From assembly GCA_013368445.1 (NCBI GenBank), contig JAACJO010000009.1, positions 2,084,759 through 2,148,758 of the forward strand: DNA of 64,000 nucleotides, in the 5' to 3' direction. Each line of letters begins with the position of its first letter. The first letter of the stretch is position 1. The stretch comes from Leucocoprinus leucothites (Eukaryota; Basidiomycota; Agaricomycetes; Agaricales; Agaricaceae). The notes beneath the pieces were generated by a model. The model ran no database searches and was not told the DNA's origin. It worked only from the letters and a program-made list of their open reading frames with translations. Made by a program: the position numbers and the translations under genes. This document shows positions 33,566 through 44,033 of the stretch, in pieces.

Positions 33566-36500
33566 CATGGCTTTAGACCAGCTTGATGCTTTCTCCAGAG
33601 AACTGTAAGTCTATCTCACAACCTTACCATTGCATTTGTTCAAGACCAGCTTGTATTGAAGGCAAGGCAACACCTGGCACAAAGCATGGGACTGTCAGCT
33701 CAAACAGGAAATTATCTTTCAAGTATATGCATACCTTTGTACAGGGGATAACCCAATGCAAGCTGAGCTAGCATCAAACCCCAGCTCAAATGCAAAGTTT
33801 TGGTGTTGCTCAGACATGTCAGGAGGAACAAAGGAAGTGAGGGAAACAAACAAAGGATATCAAATGCTCTATCAGGTAAGTGATTCATGTGATAGATTGA
33901 TGAACATCCAAGAGCTGATTGGTCAATCTCACTGACCCACCCAGTTTCCAAAAGGGAAGGTTCAAATCCCAGAGGAGACAATTAACATAGTTAAGGATCA
34001 ATTGCAAGCCGCTGCACTGGGGGTACAGAGCCAAGTTGACAGACTTACCACTGATACTGGCATCAAAGATCACATAGCTGTTGTTTGGGTTCCACAGTTA
34101 ATTGAACAAGTAAACAGTGAGCAGCAAATCCGCATTGATTCAGAGGCAACAAGAGACTCACGTCTCAATGTGCAAATGTCAAAGAAAGATCTCAAAGCAT
34201 TGAAAGATACAATCAAGATTGAAATACAGCATGATGTCATCCATTGGCTGATCACACAACTAGAGGACTGTTTTTCCCAGCTACCCACCAATTCTCATAA
34301 GTTAGGGCCTGTATATACCACAATGTACATTGACTGAAATTTGAGCTCAACAGTCGATCATTCAAGTTTTCGAGCTGGAGATCATTTCAATATCTTATTC
34401 AGAATCCTGGGTATATTGTGGAGACACTGTCTTGGAGATTGTCAAATCAATGAATCATATCTGTCAGGTCTTAATCCCCATGCAGACATGCTGTGTGAGA
34501 TTCTCCACACAATTCTGCTGGGAATTGATAAGTATATTTGGTATAAAACCTCTGACAAATGGACACACCAAAAAGATCAAGAGTTTGCAGCAAAACTTGA
34601 ATCTCTCTTGACTGATGGACTTACAATTGACTCATTTCAACCCTGTTACATGCTTCAGTATAAGGGTTCACTTATTGGTCATCAGCTGAAGGCACTTCAA
34701 CAGCTAGCAGTCTTCAGTCTAATTCCTGAACCTTCTGAGATAGAGACAAGAGAGGCCAAGTTGTTTGATTTGTGGAAAGCACAGGGCAATCTTAGAGCTC
34801 TGCTCTGGTTCCTAGAAATTCAGGATATGGATGCATATTTGGTATGTGCAAGTATCTGCTGAGTTCTCACTTGATACACTATCAATCATTTATTCAATCA
34901 CACAGCAGGAGGACCTTGATGTTGCAGTGGATAATGTCCTTGACTGTTGGGGAGTGTTCAACACAGCATATATCCAATATAAACTCAAACTCCACCTTCT
35001 GGCGCACCTATGAAGAGATATTTACTGCTTTGGCCTGGCTATTTTATTCTCAACAGAAACCTTTGAAGTGTGGAATGGAATATTCCAAATGTGTAGTGTT
35101 CTTTCAAATCATCAATCACCCAGTTGCAACATTGCTGAGACTTTGGCAGGAATGGAGGCATTTAAACACATTGCAAGTGGCGGATGGTGGAAGATAAATG
35201 AGACTTATGTTGAAGTGGGAAAAAGTATTCTGGATTGTTTTCAGAATAACCAGTCATTTTGTCACCAGCTTGGCCTGAGCTTGGAGACTAAAGCTGATCC
35301 AGGTTTGCAATATTATATCAGACTTTCTATTTGTTCTCATAGCTCAGCACTAGGCACAGTCAAGAAAATTGCTACAGTAATAGACCGGTCATATGGACAC
35401 CCTCCCTCACTTGGACAGTTGCGATTTATGGCCAGCCTTTTGCGTTCATCCTACAATTTTTTGCTCTACAGATGAAAAACGGGTGTATAAATATATTATC
35501 AGCAATTTAATGAAAAGGACAGTCATTTTGCATGCATGGGGGAGAGATTTGTACTTTGATCAAAAAAAATGTGACTTGATGTGACAGAATGACTACTAAA
35601 TATAGGAATAGCATAAATAATTTGTAATAGTGTCCAAATGAGTCAGATTGTCCAAAATTGACTTGCTTGATTGATTCTTGCACTACAGCCCATAATCAAA
35701 AGTTCTCAATGCAAGTTTTTCCATGGTCATAGAATATATACCAAAGAACATCCATGGACAATTTGGGATTCATATGCCTAATATAAGCCTGGAAAATGGT
35801 CGGCAGAAAATTCAGCATCCAAATGGCCGGTCTATTACTGTAAAGGTGCACAAAAACCGGCCGACCTCACAACTTACATCAATGGGTGGAGTTGTCAAAA
35901 TGTGTTTCATGGCCACCTGGACCAATTAATGACCACACAGTTCATTGAGGGCTCTTATGTGGTTTCTGATGCAAGGGACATATGCAAGCAACACTTGTGG
36001 GTGTTGTATTTGCCTAGTTCGGTATGTTCAGTGTTTTTGTGTTCTCACCAAGAGATTTGACTCAGAATCTCACGAAGAATGGTCAGGTGTATGCAGGACA
36101 AATCAGTCAAATCCTGGCTGCCTCTTCAGGTCTGATTGAAACAACCTTGGGTGTGATTCATATAGAACATTACTTGGTTACTTCAGTCAGGCATCCCGTG
36201 TTGGGCATGCCAGTCCTTGAGAAATCAGAGGTTAATGATGTTGTGCCATCGAAGGTAAACCTCTGATATCATCATAATCACCTTTTTTTAAACTGTATTC
36301 TCAGTCTATCAGATTTATTTTCAATGCTCAATGTGATCCAAGAGGTCCTCGCGATGCTCAAAGCAGTTCAGACAGCAAAGCTAGCCCTCTACGTGTCCAG
36401 CAGTTTGTTATTAATACTCATGCACTCCATAACACACATTTGCTCCGCCATACAATACCTCGCGAGCTCACATGGCCAATCGCAAAATACAAGAAGGATG

Positions 36501-36640
36501 TTTGTATCGAGGAGTGCAAGGGATGGGCTCAGGCTCTGCAAATATCAGGTCCTGCAAAGAGGCAAGCTGCAAAAGAAAAAGTGGCAGCAACTCAACAGAG
36601 AAACAAGGCGGCAGCGCTGGCTGGACAAGGCTGATTATTT
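33566..36640 (+). pseudogene. Decayed multi-exon gene of unrecognised family, CpG-poor
   Basis: Several + strand segments look like exons of one large gene: 33,990-34,337, 34,341-34,850, about 34,905-35,010, 35,068-35,472, 35,723-35,925, 36,024-36,254, and after a GT-AG intron (about 36,255-36,304) a last exon ending near 36,632. The order is a helical region, then GHQLKALQQLAVFSL, a KLHLLAHL-type segment, a segment with CSVLSNHQSPS, and a C-terminal part with QFVINTHALHNTHLL. It resembles large basidiomycete proteins often found near transposons, but I cannot name the family or prove that link. Stop codons between segments and very few CG dinucleotides indicate decay. It lies between gypsy-3 and gene X copy B and may be another element or its cargo. 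Confidence 0.45.
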
Positions 36641-36875
36641 TTAGAGGGGTCTCAGTTTGATGACTTGTTCATTCTAATGTTATCGTCATAGTCTTGCTCT
36701 CATGTAATAAGTTTACAAATCTATACTTGTCCTCAGGGATACTGTTTTCTAACCATCAAGAGCTTATGGTCAGTTGACCCTCATATGAATATAAATTTAC
36801 GGTCATCTCGTAACATCACTTCTAGATCAGAATCCTTGATCGTTAGTTGACGGTTAGGACCGAACGGGTGTGTAG
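36641..36875. other. Spacer between the decayed gene and gene X copy B
   Basis: No gene visible. Homology to the left duplicated locus starts at about 36,876 (equivalent to 2968), so the duplication breakpoint lies here. Confidence 0.4.
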
Positions 36876-37363
36876 TGCTCCTGAAGGATTTTGATTTCCG
36901 CTGTTTGGCGCGTATCACATCGCTTGTCACCGGTCTTTTCGAATTTATTACGTTTTTGAAATGGTTTCTTGTACGTCTGTTCATGCATAGCCTTCTGGAT
37001 CAAGGGACTAACCCATCGTCGCATAGATTGCAGATCAGCAGCAGGTCATTATCCGAACAAAGGCTACCACTTTGATGGATGTCCTATTTATTGACAAAGT
37101 TAGGGGCATTGCAGAACCACTGGTGAGATAACTAGGTGTTTTATCAAAACACTGATGCAATAAGGGCCTTTTAGGACCTTTCGGAGCTGGCGGCAAACCC
37201 TGATCCTTTCCCATACAAGTACTTCCAATATCCCAAGTTTGTACTTCTTGGAGAAGGTCCACGTACAGCTCTAGTTATTCTACTATCCGTTCCTTCCCAG
37301 GGTCCAGTAGATTGGACCACAGACGTGTCAGTCTACACACTTGGAATGCTTGAGGATTTCTAA
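36876..37363 (+). pseudogene. Gene X copy B: 3' remnant
   Basis: It matches the 3' end of gene X copy A (2968-3457), including the intron after a shared ...KVRGIAEPL segment and the terminal TAA at 37,361. The 5' part is absent. In the last exon a TAG replaces a CAG found in copy A (near 37,172), so even this remnant is broken. It precedes COQ1 copy B convergently, in the same order as copy A. Confidence 0.75.
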
Positions 37364-37888
37364 TATCGTCGTCCGGTATCTCTGTCGCGTTTCATGATAT
37401 GAATATATTTCAAGCTTTCGCCATACAAAAGGGCGATGCCACAAGTGAAGTTGGCTGGTAGACAATACTTGCGAAAATCTGAATTGAGATCTCTCGCTTG
37501 TTGGGTCTTGAATGTATTTCTATGGCCTCCAAAAGCTCGTACGATCACCCGTCACTCAAGGGAAAGTATTCATGAACCATGAAGACCCAGAGGCGCATCA
37601 AGGGAATGGGGGTCCAAGGAGAACTTGAGGTCAAGGCCTGGTTATGGCTAATTAGCTCTAGTCGCTTGAATAGCTCCCTATTGGCATGACTCGCTACATG
37701 AGCGTGAATCTCCCGAACGTGTGCCGCAAAATTTAAAGCTCATCAAAATTCATGAAATACTCCCAACACATCAAAACTCATTAAACCATTTAAGTGGGGG
37801 TTCCAAAAAAAAAAAGACTGCTATCTAATGTGTCAAAGACGATGGCACAGTCAAATGTCCATTATCTCTAACAAACGTAATGTAGGAT
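37364..37888. other. Convergent intergenic region, duplicate of 3458-3971
   Basis: No gene seen. It aligns with the left copy over most of its length and contains a short A-run near 37,805. Confidence 0.5.
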
Positions 37889-39399
37889 TTATTTCTTCCT
37901 CCCAACAACGCGTTCCGCGAAAACTTCCAACGCATCACGGGCTTCACTGTGTGGTAGCTCTTGTAACACGTTCTTTGCTTCGTCAGCGTATGCTTGTGCG
38001 AGTTGTTTTGTTCGTGAGATTGCGGACGATTGGTGTATGAGGTTGCGAGCCTGGAGGAGAGAGCGCGTTAGATGGTGAAGAGACAAGGTAGAATTGAAAG
38101 CAGCGAAAGGAAGCAGCAGATGAATAGGAAAATAAGAAAAAGTGAAGATGAATGGACGCTGACCTTTTCGACGTCCCCTGACGATTCGAATTTGCGACCT
38201 ATCAGTGCACCCATCTCGGAGAACTCTTCCCATGCGTACAGAGCCGGTGCGGTTGCTAGACGAAGCCGAAGGTCTGCGTTACCGGGTTTGCCAAGAGTCG
38301 CTGAAGCGGATTCGTAGTCCAGCACATCATCCACGAGCTACAAAGGAGTTATTCGTGGATTAGAACTATGAGGTACGCCTGAAGGAAATCAATGACTCAC
38401 TTGGAATGCAATACCAAGATTCCTACCATACGCGTAGGCAACCTCTTTCCAGATCTCGCCTTCGGCACATCCGCCAAGGACAACGGCAGAGCGTGCGCCC
38501 TTAGCCATGGGGGATGCCATCTTGAAATACGTCTTCTGCAGGTAGACATTCCACGCATCTTGATGTTTCCGACTTCGTTGGGCGCAGTCGAGCTTGATCT
38601 TGACGTCATCCACCTCCGGCTGGATAACATCCTTCATCTGTAGTATCTCCCCCTCAACGAGATTAGAAATGATACTAGCAATAAGCTGTGTCACTTCATG
38701 GTCCCCTAGACGCGCCAGTGCAGCAGAAGCACGTCCTAAGATGAAATTTCCGCCCTACACGGAGAGTTTGTTTGTGAATTGCGAAGGAGTAGAAGGAGCA
38801 CCTCGTCGTAGTGCTGAACTGTCTATTACATCGTCGTGTAATAGGGATGCCGTGTGTAGCATTTCTACGATTTGTGCGAGGCGGATTTGGGTGGGAAGAA
38901 TAGTCGTGGGTGAATGTAAGGTAGGGGTTGTCGGTTGTGGTGTTGGTGGCGGCTTCGCATTGTGGGGGTAAGGTTTCCGGTGGATGCGTGAATGGTGAGA
39001 TGTCACGATAAAAGATTCGCGAAATGGTCCTGTGTGATTAGGGAATTGTGGATTGTAGTCCGTGAGGATATCTGGTGGTGAGAACGGAATATCGAGCTCG
39101 TCCTGGCGGCCTCCTGCAGCCGGGTGGATTGATTCCCAGAGTTTGGTGTTCCAGTTCTTGCCAAGACCATTTGTAGCTTGCGAAAGAAGAAGAACGAGAA
39201 GGGGTCGTATCTGTTTGGAAGGGTGGTGGAAATAATATTGCGAGAGTCCTGTGAGAGCAGGATGACCTGAGCCTAGAAGATCGAAAAGGTCCGCGCGTAG
39301 AGACTTGAGATGAGGAGCAAGAATAGCAAAGGGATCTGGCCTGTGTCGTTTTTCAGCAAGAGAGCTGAATCTGCGAAGAGGCAAGGCGCAGCGGAACAT
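37889..39399 (-). CDS. COQ1: COQ1-like polyprenyl diphosphate synthase (with an in-frame TAG)
   Basis: A trans-prenyltransferase that would make the polyprenyl tail of ubiquinone on the mitochondrial matrix side. Read on the minus strand: an Arg-rich, presequence-like start (MFRCALPLRRFSS at 39,399; an upstream in-frame ATG exists at 39,459), the QIRPLLVLL region, a long fungal-type insert, the first Asp-rich motif HDDVID, and in exon 2 the second, VDDVLD. Exons: 39,399-38,401, 38,337-38,164 and 38,050-37,889, all GT-AG. Length fits the family. Oddity: codon 38,755-38,757 is TAG between NKLSV and GGNFILG, where the decayed copy A has TTG (Leu) and the family has a hydrophobic residue. Unless this is a sequence error, the protein would be cut before the second motif. 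It is divergent from chitin synthase across a 4 kb block. Confidence 0.85.
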
Positions 39400-39468
39400 C
39401 ACTCGCCATGTGACTGAATTTTCAACCCACCATTCCCCACCTGTCCAGAACTCTCCCACGCCCCCTTT

Positions 39469-39725
39469 TTGGTCATCGGTTTACCGCGTTTGGTCAGCTG
39501 CGACTTGGTAGTTTCAACAAATCTCGTTTCGTATTCCATCTCCATCATCGCGCGGCTGTGTTCAAACTTAGGCTTAAAACTTCATGAAAAGCACTTAATA
39601 ACCGGGTCTTGGCGTCTGACAATGGTTCAAGTGATAGTGCTTGACGCCCTCATCCTCCCTCCTTGCGCTGGCTCACGTACTGCAGCTGGGCCGCTTCTAG
39701 TTCTGGTCACTGGTATTGACCGATT
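39469..39725 (+). repeat. ~250 bp direct repeat, left copy
   Basis: From ATCGGTTTACCGCGTTTGG to CTGGTATTGACCGATTTGA it matches 43,782-44,022 closely and in the same orientation. The right copy is the immediate upstream region of chitin synthase. The two copies flank a ~4 kb block with an F-box pseudogene and a secreted-protein gene. Confidence 0.85.
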
Positions 39726-39729
39726 TGAC

Positions 39730-40915
39730 CAAAGCCAATCGAGAGTCTTCAGCGATACTCCTTGAGAGTCGCCGAGGCACCATCGCCAGAAATGCCTCTT
39801 TCGCATCTTCTCGTGAGTGCCCAGCAAGTGTTCTTAGCTTCGGCTCATGTGCAAATTGGCTAGAAGAAAGTTTTGTGCTTAAAAGCCCAAGCGTTCGGAC
39901 CACTCCAGGCCCCTGTACCTCGAGATTCGTGATCAAAGTCCATGTATCGATTGGCAGGAGAACGGCTTGTGCCGATCCGCTCCTCCAGACAAAGTTTGCG
40001 CTTCTAAGCGATGAGGCAAAGTGCCTCACCCAGCTAAGCAGCTCCTGAGATACTTCACCGCCAGCAACCTTCGAGATGTGGAACACCAAAGTACGCAAAT
40101 TTAGGAGGTCGAATCTGAATGGGACTTCGGTGACATTTCCGGTGAGTCCCCAACTGATATCAAGAGGGGTGGGGAAGAAAGAGAGAACGAAAGGAGGTTT
40201 GTTCTTTCCCGCTGGGAAGTCGGTGTTATCGCTTGTCGTGAAGACCCGAAAATGTAGATTTGAAGCTCTGGAAGATCGCGATGTTGTTTGATCATGTCAT
40301 ACAAGACAGCAGCGTGGGCTGAGGAGGGGAGTTGATTAATCGTAATACTAATTCTGTTATATGAGTTGGAATTGAAGATAAGCGAAAATCCTCGTTTCTG
40401 GATCAACGCCCCAATTCTTGGCGTCCACCTCCGGCGGGAGAGACGAAAGCTGATGTGCTATGGACCCTGAGCGTCCTATTGATCGTTGGATCATCTCCAT
40501 CGCTGGACCTGATACTTAGGACGCGAAGATTTGAGTATCCGACATGACCCATCCAATGAGATACATTAAACAGTGTGTCCTGGATTTTTGTTCGCTCCCA
40601 TCGTTGTGGACCGAAGGCAATTTGGCGTCAAAGAGCGTTAAGATTGTTATTTCCGGGAGGGTCATCATAAGCCTCAAGGGTTAACGCCATTAACGTATCA
40701 CCGGCATGTCGATAGCAGAGGCTAAGGCGTGTCAGCGCATTCGCGTACACGATCACGGTTGAGGGTGCATGTTGGAACATTTGTTTCAGAATGTGGCAAT
40801 GACAGCATAACTTTGGACCAGAAAAGCAGCTGAGATAGAAGAAGGCTATGCCACGAACAGCAAATCGCGCTCAGTTGAAAGATAGCGAGCGTGCCAGCCG
40901 ATGTAAACGCCACTC
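39730..40915 (-). pseudogene. F-box pseudogene, C-terminal portion (split copy)
   Basis: Minus-strand fragments at 39,730-40,098, 40,101-40,406 and 40,722-40,915 match successive parts of the F-box gene at 54,016-55,572. They include the QLSAICCSWHSLLLSQ part of the F-box and the KLSSSQFAHEPKLRTLAGH segment. Frameshifts and stops separate the pieces. Homology ends at 40,915 and resumes at 43,418, so the N-terminal part has been separated by ~2.5 kb of other DNA. The true C-terminus is replaced by the direct repeat. Confidence 0.85.
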
Positions 40916-41919
40916 TCTGCCCGCAAATGCACATGGGCAGGATTAAACTATTTGTTGATGTATTCTCTCTCTGTCTCGCCCTGCCCATCCAATGCTCAAG
41001 AATGCCAAATCACTCCACCCTCGCAATATAAGTCTCCATAATGTCTTTAGACCAGCGGTACACTATCATACATTATTGCATTATATCGACTGATGTGGCC
41101 CTTAGAACAGTGAAACTTCGGTGATACCCAAATCCCGGCATTGAATGGTCAAGTGCAAAACACTCCTGCCCGCCAGAGGTAAGACCGCATTTTAGATATT
41201 CATACTGCTTCCTTGTATAGGAAATATTATCGCTGATCATTGAGCCGTGTAATATCCGTGGAGAAACACGACAAAGTCATTATAGGGGCCACAGGGGTGA
41301 TCGCCGCCAACACTGATTCCTTGGCAGGTGAGCTTATGTTTTGGCACGACCAAGGGTGTACCATTGCAAACAACGACAATTTGAGTGGGTTCTTGTCAAG
41401 AAAGAGTCAAAGACAGTTGAAGCTCTTGCCTGGCTAGTTCTCGCCTCTATAGAACTCCATCTGTTACGCGATTGTGGATTTGTTGTATTATCAAATTGAC
41501 TTGCAAGGCGTGTGATGATCATACCTGATGAACTATTCATTTTAGGTTCCCCAGCGCTACAACCTCTTCAACCCTGAGCATTTATGCACGCTTCACCCAT
41601 CCTTGAACAGCAAAACTCGAACGCTAGCTGTTTCAAGATTTTCTAGCGTTTTTTGACAGTGTTTGGGGATTTACAGCATCTCTATCGTCATTCACTCGGA
41701 TGAAGGCTCTCATGAAGTCCGTTCTTTTGTGCCAGGGTCTTAATCTTCAACACGGCCGAGGACAAGGAGTCAAAGGTAACAGTGCCATGGCCAGAATCAC
41801 ATAAAAGCCCTCACTCAACAGGCACATTCTTCAGTTCGTCTCGTCCTTTTAGCTCCTCTCGAGGCTCATACTTCCTTTGCTGCCTGCATACTTCAACGCA
41901 TAACTCAGAGAAACTCACA
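40916..41919. other. Upstream region of the secreted-protein gene
   Basis: No convincing gene. It probably holds the promoter and 5' UTR of the gene starting at 41,920. It forms the left part of the DNA that splits the F-box pseudogene. Confidence 0.4.
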
Positions 41920-42706
41920 ATGCATTTCTCCATCTTACGTTCTTGGGGCATCTTCACCCTTACTCTCCTTACTATGGCTTCTGCCATCCCCACTGTCGAG
42001 GTCAGAGGCAACTCTGATATGACCAAACGCAACGCTTTCTCTGACGGCCAAGTCGCCCGCCGCTCTCCTGGACTTGAGACTCGACACCCTGATGACGGGT
42101 TTGGGGTTTCCCGCCGGGAAGCCCACTCCATCGAGCGACGACAAGCTGCCGATATAGCGAAAAGTGTCGGCGGACTTATAAAGTCAATCCTTGAAGGTGT
42201 TCAACGTGATAACGAGGTATGTTTTCAATCCAATTTACGCTGAGTGAACGCGGCCAAAGATCAACATTTTCTTCGATTATAGGGCCGAGAAAAGTTTACC
42301 AAAGACATGGTTGCGAAGGGTCGTCAACAATATCCCGATTTCAACTGGGTGATTTGTCACGTCAAGCATGAGACCAATTTCAATGGCGAACGAGGCAAGG
42401 ATTGGGGGCATCAACATCACGAGTTTGATATTAAAATTGGCGGAACTATTGGGTAGGCATTGTGTATGTGTTACTGGGAGCGGACCTAATGCTTTGTTAG
42501 ATATGAAATCTATTGGCTCAGGAGTGGGACGTTCAAGAAGCAGGGCGATGGAGGCTATATCAACGTGAGTTGCCCCATCAGTCCCCACATCAGATATCGA
42601 TCACATACTGACAAAATATTCGGTTATACATCAGTGGGCCTGGGAAGGGGTTATAAGTGGAACCGAGAATAATGGCGCCACAGTCCATTTCGTTAACCCG
42701 ACCTAA
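41920..42706 (+). CDS. Small secreted protein of unknown function with dibasic pro-region
   Basis: Exons 41,920-42,216, 42,283-42,452, 42,501-42,564 and 42,635-42,706, all GT-AG, keep one frame of about 200 residues. The N-terminus is a signal peptide (MHFSILRSWG then a hydrophobic stretch ending in MASA). A region with KR and three RR pairs follows (TKR, ARR, SRR, ERR at residues ~37-80), resembling Kex2-type processing sites. The C-terminal domain is rich in aromatic residues, Gly and His (HVKHETNF, WGHQHHEFDIKIGG, YEIYWLRSG, YINWAWEGV). I start at 41,920 because the signal peptide begins there, although the frame is open further upstream. It resembles uncharacterised secreted proteins of mushrooms; I cannot assign a family or function. 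It lies inside the split F-box pseudogene. Confidence 0.75.
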
Positions 42707-43417
42707 GGTGATATATGTACCCAGCATCACCAACACGACCAAATGATCGTGACAGTGATGAATTAATATATCCCCCCCCTCTTGCTTTGAATCTTGTATA
42801 TTTATCCTCTAGTCCAGCCTCTTCTCTCTTCTCTTGTGTCACTTGCCCCAATGAACTGTTATATAGGACTGACCACAGCTGCAGTGTAAAGCCGCCGAGT
42901 TATGTTCTACATTTCCTGTTGGTCTCGTGCTCTTAGCTTGAGTTTATAAGTTTTCCTCTGCCTTTCGGGCCTTTCAAGTTTCAGAGGACCAAGTTCAAAC
43001 CTCCTCCACCGTTACTCTTGTCTGAAATCATAAATGAATAAGTAGAACATCTCGCAGGTACTCCTGAGGTGAGTGTTCTGTTTTGCTAGCGCAACCTGAA
43101 TAAATTCGTTTTTAGCGCGCTTTCTTGTGCAGCCAAAGTACTAAAACAGGCTCCGCCTCTGATCAGCATTTATGTTGACCCTCGGAGCCAGTTTCGGTGA
43201 ATTGATTCAATGCTCCGGTGTCACGGTTTTTCCATTCCCTGTTCAGATATTTTTTACACCTACCACTGGCCCAAGACGTTAGATACACAGCGGCGATCCC
43301 CTGGATGTATGCCATTTCCAAGCTCAATGCATCGGCCCCAGGCTCTGGCCTCTAACAATCCATAAGTGCACAACGTTAGCGCGCCCCTCACCGTAACTTG
43401 CTTCAATCTCAATCGTG
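42707..43417. other. Non-coding stretch downstream of the secreted-protein gene
   Basis: No supported gene. The first part is likely the 3' UTR; the rest is unremarkable up to the point where F-box homology resumes (43,418). Confidence 0.4.
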
Positions 43418-43690
43418 TAGAAACTGCCAGTGGGAGAAGACTTCAGGCAACGTTTCTACAGGCGGCTGTAGGCGACAGGGCTTTGAGATTTGAGCAGTAC
43501 GAAGTGAAAGCATCGAGACACGTCTTCTTCCGCTGTAAGAGATCTCATTTTGCAGAACAAGTATCTCGGAGTCCGACCCTGCCATCTGCTCCTCAGCCTC
43601 TGATATTACCTCAGCCATGCCGCTCGAACCTGGATCAACGTCGTCTCTGTTGGAGCTCGCCGCGGGGATCACGATAGTCTGTCCAGTCAT
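43418..43690 (-). pseudogene. F-box pseudogene, N-terminal portion (split copy)
   Basis: From ATG 43,680 on the minus strand (MTGQTIVIPAASSNRDD) through a coiled-coil segment (SEAEEQMAGSDSEILVLQNE) to the start of the F-box (VETLPEVFSHW). It matches the first ~90 residues of the F-box gene at 54,016-55,572 and is the missing front of the fragment ending at 40,915. It retains an ATG at a position where the long 54 kb copy has CTG. Confidence 0.8.
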
Positions 43691-43781
43691 CTGCTTGTAT
43701 CAACTCATGTCACTGTATCATTAGGCGCGCTCATGATGTTGGGAACATAGACTCAGAGGAAAGAGCAACAAGCAACATCGA

Positions 43782-44022
43782 TTTACCGCGTTTGGTCAGC
43801 TGCGACTTGGCAGTTTCAACAAATCTCGTTTCGTGTTCCATCTCCATCATCACGCGGCTGTGTTTAACCCAAAACCTCACAGAAAACACTTAATAGCCGG
43901 GCCTTGACAATGGTTCAAGTGATAGTGCTTGACGCCCTCATCCTCCCTCCCTCCTTGTGCGCTGGTTCACGCACCGCAGCTGGGCTGCATCTAGTTCTCG
44001 TCGCTGGTATCGACTGATTTGA
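43782..44022 (+). promoter_or_regulatory. Chitin synthase upstream region / right copy of the direct repeat
   Basis: It matches 39,469-39,725 and ends 12 bp before the chitin synthase ATG, so it should contain the core promoter and 5' UTR, including a pyrimidine-rich tract (CATCCTCCCTCCCTCC). Its duplicate sits next to the COQ1 start. Confidence 0.65.
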
Positions 44023-44033
44023 TTTTTTTTCTT

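Noticed and set aside
24632..33570. Perfect 5 bp target duplication for gypsy-3
   Set aside because: The flanks are AAATG and CATGG. Only ATG is shared, and the Helitron does not resume on the far side, so a clean duplication cannot be claimed.
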